Program-made: the position numbers and the translations under genes
Source: Candidatus Methanomethylophilaceae archaeon
Lineage (GTDB): Archaea; Thermoplasmatota; Thermoplasmata; Methanomassiliicoccales; Methanomethylophilaceae
DNA: 8,057 bases
NCBI GenBank assembly: GCA_017395275.1
Contig: JAFPVN010000238.1
Coordinates: forward strand, 1-8,057
Reading direction: 5' to 3'
The notes under the pieces: generated by a model
Told to the model about the DNA's origin: nothing
The model's database searches: none
The model's input: only the letters and a program-made list of their open reading frames with translations
Shown here: piece after piece, positions 1 to 5,050 of the stretch
Position numbering within the stretch: position 1 is the first letter of the stretch
Layout: every line of letters starts with the position of its first letter

Positions 1-370
1 CTTCGGCGGGGAAGAATCCGCTGATGTCCGAGTCCATCTTCAGTTCTATGTATCCGGTGATGCGGTCGGTGGAACGGTAATCGGTGCCTTCGACCTTCAC
101 GTCCCTTCTGAAGGATGTCTCCGTCAGTAGGTGCGGGTCGAACGTGTTTATGGTGTAGTGCTTGAGATGGTCGCTCACATAGTCGATGAAGGACTGGAAC
201 TCATCTACAACGGCGGGGTCCTCGTCCGTGGAGGCCTTGATGGTACCTCCGTATCTGCCGTCGTGCACCGTGGGTACGGCTGACGAATCTTCGGGGATGA
301 TCACGAGACATGTCGCTAGAAGTACGGTGACCAGAAAGACTGCGGATGCACCTGTGACGGACGGACGCAT
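1..370 (-). CDS. Secreted or membrane-anchored protein, N-terminal part only
   Basis: Reading from an ATG at 370 on the minus strand, the frame stays open for 123 codons and leaves the window at base 1, so only the N-terminus is visible. Residues 1-4 (MRPS) are followed by a hydrophobic stretch, about residues 5-24 (GASAVFLVTVLLATCLVII), which looks like a signal peptide or anchor. After it comes a polar domain rich in Asp, Thr and Tyr (for example DEFQSFIDYVSDHL and ITGYIELKMDSD), suggesting an extracytoplasmic domain. I do not recognise the family. The start is supported by a TATA-like box centred 27 bases upstream, which predicts a leaderless transcript beginning at or near this ATG. It is divergent from the flavoprotein gene. 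Confidence 0.72.
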   Translation of the reverse strand, partial: MRPSVTGASAVFLVTVLLATCLVIIPEDSSAVPTVHDGRYGGTIKASTDEDPAVVDEFQSFIDYVSDHLKHYTINTFDPHLLTETSFRRDVKVEGTDYRSTDRITGYIELKMDSDISGFFPAE

Positions 371-393
371 GGGCGTCTAACAACCGTAGGGTC

Positions 394-400
394 TATTTAA
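394..400 (-). promoter_or_regulatory. TATA box for the left secreted-protein gene
   Basis: On the minus strand this reads TTAAATA within a longer AT-rich run. Its centre is about 27 bases before the ATG at 370, the archaeal TATA-to-start distance for a leaderless mRNA. No Shine-Dalgarno sequence is visible before that ATG. Confidence 0.5.
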
Positions 401-431
401 TATTATTAGGGGAGCGACATCCAGCTAACGG

Positions 432-439
432 AATTATAG
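432..439 (+). promoter_or_regulatory. TATA box for the flavoprotein gene
   Basis: AATTATAG is centred about 26 bases before the ATG at 462, again predicting a leaderless transcript. With the opposite box at 394-400 it forms a compact divergent promoter region. Confidence 0.45.
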
Positions 440-461
440 TGATGATGCCGTATCATCGGCC

Positions 462-1010
462 ATGAGCAGGGTTATCATAGTCAACGGCAGTCCGAGGAAG
501 AACGGAGTGGATTCGGGGATAGCGGCGGTCATATCCGCCGAGTTCTCGGCCAAGGGCCATTCCGTCGAGACAGTGGACATCTGTTCCCTCACCATCGGAG
601 GGTGCAGGGGATGCATGTCATGCAGGAAGACCGGGAGGTGCGTCCAGGATGACGACATGCAGTCCGTGATCGACAGGATGAGGGCCTCTGATATGATCGT
701 TCTCATGTCCCCCATCTATTTCGCTGCGGAGACTGGGCAGACCAAGACCTTCATCGACAGGCTCACCTCCGCCTTCAGCGGGGACAGGCCGATGGGGAAG
801 GCCAGGGTCTCGTCCGTCCTCCTCACCTGCGCCGACCCCAAGGGAGGGGAGAGGTACGGCGCCGCACTCGACAGGCTGCGCGACGTGATGGGATACCTCA
901 AGGTGGACGACCACGACGGAGGGTGCATAATCGGCGGTCTAACCCCAGAGACCGTGAGGGATTCTCCGGCCGTCAGGGAGTACATCGACGGGCTGGCATC
1001 CAAGCTCTGA
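462..1010 (+). CDS. Flavodoxin-fold flavoprotein (NADPH-dependent FMN reductase / iron-sulfur flavoprotein type)
   Basis: A 182-residue protein with the flavodoxin-like fold of the NADPH-dependent FMN reductase superfamily. GSPRKNG at residues 9-15 is the FMN-phosphate loop after the first beta strand, and SPIYFAAETGQTKTFIDR is the second flavin-contact segment seen in this family. Between them lies C48-X2-C51-X2-C54-X5-C60 followed by DDDM. This matches the compact cysteine motif of archaeal iron-sulfur flavoproteins, which hold a [4Fe-4S] cluster beside FMN and pass electrons from ferredoxin. I infer a soluble electron-transfer or oxidative-stress role; the substrate is unknown. The start fits a TATA box 26 bases upstream. 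The gene converges on the zinc-ribbon gene. The family call is firm, the Fe-S cluster likely but unproven. Confidence 0.88.
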   Translation: MSRVIIVNGSPRKNGVDSGIAAVISAEFSAKGHSVETVDICSLTIGGCRGCMSCRKTGRCVQDDDMQSVIDRMRASDMIVLMSPIYFAAETGQTKTFIDRLTSAFSGDRPMGKARVSSVLLTCADPKGGERYGAALDRLRDVMGYLKVDDHDGGCIIGGLTPETVRDSPAVREYIDGLASKL

Positions 1011-1080
1011 AATCGTCTTCGAGCTGTATGTGCCAGCGCACCCGTCGTTCGGTATACGGGGATGCCGTAAAAGTCTGGAA

Positions 1081-1110
1081 ATAAAATTGAAGAGGGCCTT
1101 TCGGGCCCTC
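1081..1110 (-). terminator. Hairpin plus U-rich terminator of the zinc-ribbon gene
   Basis: Just past the minus-strand stop (1115-1117), GAGGGCC and GGCCCTC form an inverted repeat (1092-1110) around a short loop. On the minus strand it is followed by the T-rich run AATTTTATTT. It sits between two converging genes and may also stop the flavoprotein transcript. Confidence 0.6.
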
Positions 1111-1114
1111 GGTT

Positions 1115-1477
1115 TCAGAAGAAGAGACTGATGATCTCGGAGCTCTCGGATGCGATTCCGGCACCGATGATTAATACGATGAATACCGCTCCGATGATGA
1201 ACCAGAACAGGATACCGAAGATGCTCCACAGCAGCGCGCTCGTCGTTGCGTTCCCGTTATACTGGTCGCTGCTGCTGCTGTAGATGACGACCGCGAGGAT
1301 CAGTCCTATCAGTCCCAGGATAAGTCCCAGCAGGAACGGTACCAGTTTCGGCGGGTCCTTCAGCGGCAGGCTGTTGGCAGGCCTTGCGTTGCCGGATGAT
1401 CCATCTATCTTCTTTCCGCATTCAGGGCAGAACGTGGTATTGTCGGCCACTTCCTTTCCGCAATTTGGACAGTACAT
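1115..1477 (-). CDS. Zinc-ribbon membrane protein, two transmembrane segments
   Basis: A 120-residue protein. It opens with a zinc ribbon: CPNC at 3-6 and CPEC at 17-20 give a Cys4 site of the zinc-ribbon type found at the N-terminus of many small archaeal membrane proteins. A polar linker (about 21-45) leads to a Leu/Ile-rich helix (about 46-66) and a second hydrophobic helix (about 83-108). It ends in a short tail with SLFF. The ribbon probably sits in the cytoplasm and the rest in the membrane. The function is unknown and nothing nearby explains it. The start has a Shine-Dalgarno sequence (AAGGTGA, 7 bases upstream) and a TATA box further up; a terminator follows the stop. Confidence 0.82.
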   Translation of the reverse strand: MYCPNCGKEVADNTTFCPECGKKIDGSSGNARPANSLPLKDPPKLVPFLLGLILGLIGLILAVVIYSSSSDQYNGNATTSALLWSIFGILFWFIIGAVFIVLIIGAGIASESSEIISLFF

Positions 1478-1484
1478 GGTTGTT

Positions 1485-1523
1485 TCACCTTGGTGTACGA
1501 ATGGGCTTCATCCGTTTTTATCC
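1485..1523 (-). promoter_or_regulatory. TATA box and ribosome binding site of the zinc-ribbon gene
   Basis: On the minus strand GGATAAAAA (1515-1523) is a good TATA box about 42 bases before the ATG, and AAGGTGA (1485-1491) lies 7 bases before it. The spacing predicts a leader of roughly 15 bases that carries the ribosome binding site, unlike the leaderless genes to the left. A perfect 12-bp palindrome at 1535-1546 lies just upstream of the TATA box. Confidence 0.5.
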
Positions 1524-1560
1524 TTTGTCCGTATTTCCGATCGGAATTTGAAAGTCGGTG

Positions 1561-1665
1561 GTGGGCCACCCGGACTTGGAACAGAATAGGCCAGATCCAA
1601 AATAAACGTCAATGGCACTCAAAAATGGGGCATTCAATTGGTTCAAATCCATTTTTGTCAATGAC
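1561..1665. repeat. Copy A of a ~105-bp intergenic repeat module with tRNA-like motifs
   Basis: This stretch matches 4721-4828 in order and spacing. Shared blocks are GTGGGCCxCCC followed by ACTTGGA at offset 0, AGATCC at offset 32, GTCAATG at offset 47-49, TGGTTCAAA at offset 78-82 and GTCAATGA at offset 96-99. The left block resembles the 3' end of the tRNA-Pro at 6412-6487 read on this strand. In this copy AAAAATGG (1621-1628) and CCATTTTT (1649-1656) form a perfect inverted repeat enclosing the T-loop-like TTCAAAT. No coding potential is apparent. The copy sits about 95 bases before the DUF3800 fragment, as copy B sits before the Fic pair. Confidence 0.6.
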
Positions 1666-1760
1666 AAACGAATGGATAATTGTAAGTTATTGTGTCACAC
1701 ATCACCGATTTCACTATTGGTTCTTTATCACGGATCGTGTTCTATCACCGGGATGGGATC

Positions 1761-1928
1761 ATGACTGGTCTGATCGCAATTGATGAATCAGGTTATCTAT
1801 GTTCTTCGGGAACCAGATATTTCACCATGGTGGCGATTATCATGTTCCGTACCCGTCATCTGAAGAAAGCTGCCGATGTGATTCCTAACAAGGGCTATGA
1901 GGTCAAATGGAACCATCAAGACTACTGA
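1761..1928 (+). pseudogene. Truncated DUF3800-type gene (N-terminal fragment)
   Basis: From an ATG at 1761 the 55-residue product begins MTGLIAIDESGYL, continues GTRYFTMVAIIM and ends EVKWNHQDY before a TGA. The IDESG motif right after the start, then a GxRYF strand, then a KW motif about 40 residues on, is the layout of the first part of DUF3800 proteins. These have an RNase H-like fold and are common in accessory and defence regions. Full family members run to roughly 200 residues or more, so most of the domain is missing; only 49 bases separate the stop from the regulator gene downstream. I infer a 3'-deleted remnant. It is AT-richer than hcp. An intact small protein cannot be excluded. 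Family assignment is moderate because so little is left. Confidence 0.55.
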
Positions 1929-1977
1929 CTGTAATCTCAGAGTCCTCTGTTGCGATCTGACTTTGTTCAGATAGCCA

Positions 1978-2334
1978 TCAGAGCGTGCAGAAGTGGCAGT
2001 TCATCCTACTGCACGCGGGGTTGTCGATCTTCCACTTGAGCGCCCACATCTTGAGGTCGTGCACAACGGTCATGAGTTCCCTGCTCATCTCGGTGAGGCG
2101 GTACTCGCTCTTTACCGGCATGCAAGTGGTGTCCACCCTCTTCTCGATGAGTCCTTCCTCCTCCAGCTCCCTGAGGCGCTCGGCGAGGACCTTGGGGGTG
2201 ATCTCCTTCATCGAACTCTTTATCGCCGAGAACCTCTGCCATTCCTCTCCCTTGGAGAGCTGATGGAGGATGAGGATCGCCCACTTCTTCGAGAGATACT
2301 CCATCGTCCTGTATACTGTGCACGTGTGATCCAT
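1978..2334 (-). CDS. HxlR-family winged-helix regulator with a C-terminal cysteine cluster
   Basis: A 118-residue transcription factor. Residues 5-28 (CTVYRTMEYLSKKWAILILHQL) are the N-terminal HxlR helix with its usual leading Cys. About 33-66 (RFSAIKS through LRELEEEGLIEKR) is the DNA-reading helix and start of the wing, and EYRLT (78-81) ends the wing. HxlR proteins bind DNA as dimers, and members such as YodB and HypR sense electrophiles or disulfide stress through the N-terminal Cys. Here C5 is joined by C71, C108, C113 and C116. The last three lie in a tail, CX4CX2C, that could bind metal or a cluster. The start is fixed by AGGAGG 5 bases upstream. It is divergent from hcp across 85 bases, so it probably controls hcp. 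The signal sensed is inferred. Confidence 0.9.
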   Translation of the reverse strand: MDHTCTVYRTMEYLSKKWAILILHQLSKGEEWQRFSAIKSSMKEITPKVLAERLRELEEEGLIEKRVDTTCMPVKSEYRLTEMSRELMTVVHDLKMWALKWKIDNPACSRMNCHFCTL

Positions 2335-2419
2335 GGTTTCCTCCTAGAAACTGTCGGTATATATAAGTTAGTATCTATTTGATAGTCAATATCAATTCGA
2401 TATCAGGAGTTAGACAAAG
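2335..2419. promoter_or_regulatory. Divergent hxlR-like/hcp control region with phased TATC/GATA operator
   Basis: For hcp there is a TATA box TATATATAA (2359-2367) and a weak ribosome site AGGAG (2405-2409) before the ATG at 2420, giving a leader of about 30 bases. For the regulator, AGGAGG on the minus strand (about 2340-2345) precedes its ATG; a minus-strand TATA-like AAATAGATA (2372-2380) is possible. Between them, TATC (2372), GATA (2381), TATC (2390) and GATA (2399) alternate exactly every 9 bases, making overlapping inverted repeats, the last being ATATC-N5-GATAT. The array lies at the predicted hcp transcription start, so a dimer bound there would block initiation. The repeat is seen directly; its role as the HxlR operator is inferred. 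Confidence 0.6.
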
Positions 2420-3949
2420 ATGCTTTGCAGACAGTGTGAAGAGGCCTGCGCCCCCGCAGGATGCACCAAGATCGGAATGTGCGGAAAGACCGAGGAGCTT
2501 TCGACCGCAATGGATACCCTCATAGGAACCCTGATAGAACTTGCCGCTTCGGGAAGGACCGGTTCGGAGGCTGACGAGATCATCGTGGATGGTCTCTTCA
2601 TGACCCTCAGTAACACGAACTTCGACGAATCCAGAATCGTTTCCCTGACCGAGGCAGCCCGCCACCTCATCGGGGCACCGGTCGATATCTGCGTCCCCGA
2701 CATCCTCTCCCTCGATGCCGACGAGGACCTCAGATCCCTCAAGGAGCTCCTTCTCTTGGGACTCAAGGGAATGGCTGCTTACTTCCATCACGCCAGGGTC
2801 CTCGGATACGGTGATGAGACCGTCACCGCATTCATCAGGAAGGCCCTGACCTCTTTGGCGAAGTCCCTTTCGGCCGACGAACTCGTAGCCCTCAACATGG
2901 AATGCGGGACCGTCGGAGCGACAGTCCTGGCACTTCTGGATAAGGCTAACACCGAGACCTATGGCACGCCCGAGATTACCAAGGTCCGCACCGGCGTAGG
3001 AAGGAATCCCGGAATCCTCATCACCGGCCACGACCTCAAGGATCTGGAACAGCTTCTCGAACAGACCCAGGGCACCGGTGTGGACGTCTACACCCACGGC
3101 GAGATGCTCACCGCATCCTCCTATCCGGCCTTCAAGAAGTACAAGAACCTCGTCGGCAACTACGGCGGAGCATGGTATGCGCAGAAGGAGGAATTCGCAA
3201 GATTCAACGGACCTATCGTGGCCACCACCAACTGCGTCCTGATTCCAAAGGAAACCTATGCGGACAGACTCTACACCACCGGTACCGCCGGCATCCCCGG
3301 GGCATTCAACATACCCTGTGTGGACGGGAAGAAGGATTTCAGCAGGGTCATCGAACAGGCCAAGAAGTGTGCGCCCCCCGAACAGATCGATGACAGGGAG
3401 CTCACCATCGGATTCGGACATTCGCAGGTGCTGTCTCTCGCTGACGCCATCGTGGGTGCGGTCAAGTCGGGAGCCATAAGCAGGTTCGTGGTCATGGCGG
3501 GATGCGACGGACACTTCGGGAAGAGGACATACTACACCGAGTTCGCCGAGTCGCTGCCCAAGGATGCCGTGATCCTTACCGCCGGCTGCGCCAAGTACAG
3601 GCTTAACAGGCTCGACCTTGGCGACATCGGCGGGATCCCCCGTCTGATCGACGCCGGACAGTGCAATGACTGTTACTCCCTGGTCGTCATCGCGCTCAAA
3701 CTTGCCGAGGTCTTCGGGACCGATGTGAACGGTCTGCCCCTGTCCTTCAACATCTCTTGGTACGAGCAGAAGGCCGTCCTCGTCCTGCTTACCCTGCTCA
3801 GCCTCGGCGTGAAAGACATCATGCTCGGCCCCAGGCTGCCCAAGTTCATCAGCCCGGGAATCCTGGATGTCCTCGTGAAGAACTTCGGCATCAAGGGCAA
3901 CTCGACCGTCAAGGAGGACATGGTCATCCTGAATATCGCGGAACAGTGA
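2420..3949 (+). CDS. hcp: Hydroxylamine reductase / hybrid cluster protein
   Basis: A 509-residue cytoplasmic enzyme that reduces hydroxylamine to ammonia in vitro and is credited with NO reduction in nitrosative stress. The N-terminal cluster motif is C3-X2-C6-X8-C15-X5-C21, the spacing for a cubane [4Fe-4S] cluster. All hybrid-cluster ligands are recognisable by context: H204 (TGHDL), E228 (HGEML), C272 (TTNC), C362 (AGCDG, the persulfide position), C390 (TAGCAKY), C415 (AGQCNDC) and E449 with K451 (SWYEQK). It should therefore be active. It is somewhat shorter than the ~550 residues of classical class I/II enzymes, the difference falling before H204. It is divergent from the HxlR regulator, with the HPP gene 77 bases downstream. 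No separate Hcr reductase gene is present, so a ferredoxin or flavoprotein must supply electrons. Confidence 0.97.
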   Translation: MLCRQCEEACAPAGCTKIGMCGKTEELSTAMDTLIGTLIELAASGRTGSEADEIIVDGLFMTLSNTNFDESRIVSLTEAARHLIGAPVDICVPDILSLDADEDLRSLKELLLLGLKGMAAYFHHARVLGYGDETVTAFIRKALTSLAKSLSADELVALNMECGTVGATVLALLDKANTETYGTPEITKVRTGVGRNPGILITGHDLKDLEQLLEQTQGTGVDVYTHGEMLTASSYPAFKKYKNLVGNYGGAWYAQKEEFARFNGPIVATTNCVLIPKETYADRLYTTGTAGIPGAFNIPCVDGKKDFSRVIEQAKKCAPPEQIDDRELTIGFGHSQVLSLADAIVGAVKSGAISRFVVMAGCDGHFGKRTYYTEFAESLPKDAVILTAGCAKYRLNRLDLGDIGGIPRLIDAGQCNDCYSLVVIALKLAEVFGTDVNGLPLSFNISWYEQKAVLVLLTLLSLGVKDIMLGPRLPKFISPGILDVLVKNFGIKGNSTVKEDMVILNIAEQ

Positions 3950-3958
3950 ACACAACAG

Positions 3959-3981
3959 CGGGGGATCGCCTCTATCCCCCG
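3959..3981 (+). terminator. Strong hairpin between hcp and the HPP gene
   Basis: CGGGGGAT (3959-3966) and ATCCCCCG (3974-3981) are a perfect 8-bp stem with a 7-base loop, 10 bases after the hcp stop. The following sequence is only mildly T-rich. It could be a partial terminator or an mRNA 3'-end stabiliser that lets hcp and the next gene be expressed at different levels. The same CGGGGGAT sequence opens the hairpin after the HPP gene. Confidence 0.5.
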
Positions 3982-4026
3982 TTAACACCTTTACACAGTT
4001 GGAAAAAACCCACAGAAGACGATAAC

Positions 4027-4548
4027 ATGGAGAATCCTTTCAGACCCTCGGAGAAGTACACGATGCCGGTAATCCTCATCACCGTCGTATTCTCCTTCAT
4101 CGGAATTGCAGTGCTCGGACTCATCGACCAGAGCGTGAACATCGACGGCTGCCGCAGCCAGTTCATCGTGGCTTCCTTCGGTTCCACCGCGGTCCTCATC
4201 TACGCGGCGCCCAAGGCCCCCTTCTCGAAGCCCAAGAACGTGTTCTTCAGCCACATATTCTCCGCCATATTCTCCGTCACCGTCGCCGCCCTCTTCGACA
4301 TGGCCGGGGTGCTGCAGGACCTCAACTGGATCTGCTGTGGAATCTGCGTGTCGGGCTCCATCCTCATCATGATGGCCACCGGCACCATCCATCCCCCCGC
4401 GGGAGCCACCGCACTCACATGCGCAATCAGCATGATCACCGACTATCAGTTCATAGTATTCCCTCTGGTGCTTGGTCTTCTCGCCATGATGGCCGTCGCG
4501 TACGGCGCGAACTGGTGCAGGGACAGGTACGTCCCCGCTAAAAGATGA
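4027..4548 (+). CDS. HPP-family integral membrane protein (possible nitrite or small-anion transporter)
   Basis: A 173-residue membrane protein. SQFIVASFGSTAVLIYAAPKAPFSKPKNV (about 44-72) and GTIHPPAGATAL (119-130, with the HPP triplet at 122-124) are the two signatures of the HPP family. Hydrophobic segments lie at about 13-34, 46-61, 74-93, 101-118 and 142-161. HPP proteins in plastids and cyanobacteria have been linked to nitrite transport; that role here is inference, made more attractive by the hcp gene just upstream. The ATG at 4027 is chosen because the family N-terminus starts there; the open frame extends upstream, but only by overlapping hcp out of frame. No clear ribosome site or TATA box is seen, so it may be read from the hcp promoter. 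A GC hairpin and T-run follow the stop. Confidence 0.88.
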   Translation: MENPFRPSEKYTMPVILITVVFSFIGIAVLGLIDQSVNIDGCRSQFIVASFGSTAVLIYAAPKAPFSKPKNVFFSHIFSAIFSVTVAALFDMAGVLQDLNWICCGICVSGSILIMMATGTIHPPAGATALTCAISMITDYQFIVFPLVLGLLAMMAVAYGANWCRDRYVPAKR

Positions 4549-4551
4549 GGA

Positions 4552-4599
4552 CGGGGGATGCCCCCGCCCCCGGGAAAATCAGGTTCTTTAACACTTTTT
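4552..4599 (+). terminator. Terminator after the HPP gene
   Basis: CGGGGG (4552-4557) and CCCCCG (4561-4566) form a 6-bp GC stem with a 3-base loop starting 4 bases after the stop. The sequence then turns T-rich, with a run of five T at 4595-4599. It closes the hcp-HPP unit and marks the change to AT-rich accessory DNA. Confidence 0.6.
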
Positions 4600-4642
4600 C
4601 TCCAATTTTCATTGTTTGGAAGAATGGGAACAGGGGGAACAC

Positions 4643-4685
4643 GGTCGAAAAACGCCTTTGGTTCAAATCCAAAGACGACCTACCA
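4643..4685 (+). other. tRNA-like minihelix (T-arm plus acceptor-like stem), no complete tRNA
   Basis: CTTTGG (4656-4661), loop TTCAAAT and CCAAAG (4669-4674) make a 6-bp stem with a perfectly tRNA-like 7-base T-loop. Outside it GGTCG (4643-4647) pairs with CGACC (4676-4680), separated on the 5' side by 8 unpaired bases where a tRNA would have its D and anticodon arms. The 3' side continues TACCA. It looks like the T-arm and acceptor of a tRNA joined directly. No D-arm or anticodon arm can be found. It may be a decayed tRNA end left by recombination, or a structured RNA or DNA site. The stems are seen; the origin is inferred. Confidence 0.45.
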
Positions 4686-4720
4686 AAAAGGTCATTGATT
4701 TTTAGCCAGACATGTAGGGA

Positions 4721-4828
4721 GTGGGCCCCCCGAACTTGGATTAAGAAAGGTCAGATCCGAAAAATAAAAGTCAATGACCCTCTGAAATAAGTCATATAAA
4801 ATGGTTCAAACCCATTTAAGTCAATGAT
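4721..4828. repeat. Copy B of the ~105-bp intergenic repeat module
   Basis: This is the partner of 1561-1665, with the same blocks in the same order. It begins GTGGGCCCCCCGAACTTGGA, close to the tRNA-Pro 3' end sequence at 6415 onward on this strand. AAATGG (4799-4804) and CCATTT (4812-4817) form a 6-bp stem around TTCAAAC. TATAAAA at 4795-4801 is a good TATA box and could drive the antitoxin-Fic pair with a leader of about 55 bases. GTCAATGAC and GTCAATGAT flank the hairpin. With 4643-4685 it accounts for most of the 331-base gene-free stretch 4549-4879. Confidence 0.6.
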
Positions 4829-4879
4829 TACGAGTATTGAAATAGATGTGTTACATATGGAAACATGGAGGTTTTTGGA

Positions 4880-5050
4880 ATGATTTCCGACGAATCAAAA
4901 TTGAGTAGTGCTGTAGCATCCTTGTCCATGGAAGGGCTGACAGCAACGGAAGAGGAAATTCAATTAGCAAAGAAATGCCTCCGCCATGAGATCACTTATG
5001 ATGATGCAGTGAAGTACCTGGTCGACAAATATTCTGCGAGTTCATGCTGA
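4880..5050 (+). CDS. Fic-toxin antitoxin, VbhA-like small protein
   Basis: A 56-residue protein, all helix-forming. SLSMEG fits the Fic inhibitory motif [S/T]xxxE[G/N], whose Glu blocks ATP binding in the partner Fic enzyme. It is followed by a typical antitoxin-VbhA layout: EGLTATEEEIQLAKK, then RHEITYDDAVKYLVDKY. The protein is therefore the detached inhibitory helix of a class I Fic system. I take the ATG at 4880 because GGAGGT (4867-4872) lies 7 bases upstream; an ATG at 4865 in the same frame would add five residues but lacks a ribosome site. Its stop overlaps the start region of the Fic gene, so the two are probably translationally coupled. Composition is AT-rich compared with hcp. Confidence 0.85.
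   Translation: MISDESKLSSAVASLSMEGLTATEEEIQLAKKCLRHEITYDDAVKYLVDKYSASSC

Noticed and set aside
1490..1760. Short plus-strand frames before the DUF3800 fragment
   Set aside because: They cross the zinc-ribbon promoter and the repeat. Only the portion from 1761 resembles a known family.
2375..3988. A 537-codon open frame on the minus strand opposite hcp
   Set aside because: It is the antisense shadow of a GC-rich gene. The plus strand encodes Hcp with all catalytic ligands, and the antisense product shows no recognisable domain.
3757..4026. A 90-residue N-terminal extension of the HPP protein
   Set aside because: It overlaps the end of hcp in another frame, is Arg/Pro-rich and not membrane-like, and the family N-terminus fits the ATG at 4027.
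4643..4685. A complete tRNA gene at the minihelix
   Set aside because: No D-arm, anticodon arm or matching full 7-bp acceptor can be found between the pairing halves.
4545..4790. An 81-codon plus-strand frame after the HPP gene
   Set aside because: It runs through the terminator, the minihelix and the repeat module, has no ribosome site and has low-complexity Lys/Arg-rich content.
1561..4828. CRISPR array as an explanation for the repeats
   Set aside because: There are only two long copies about 3 kb apart with genes between, no regular short repeats and spacers, and no cas genes.
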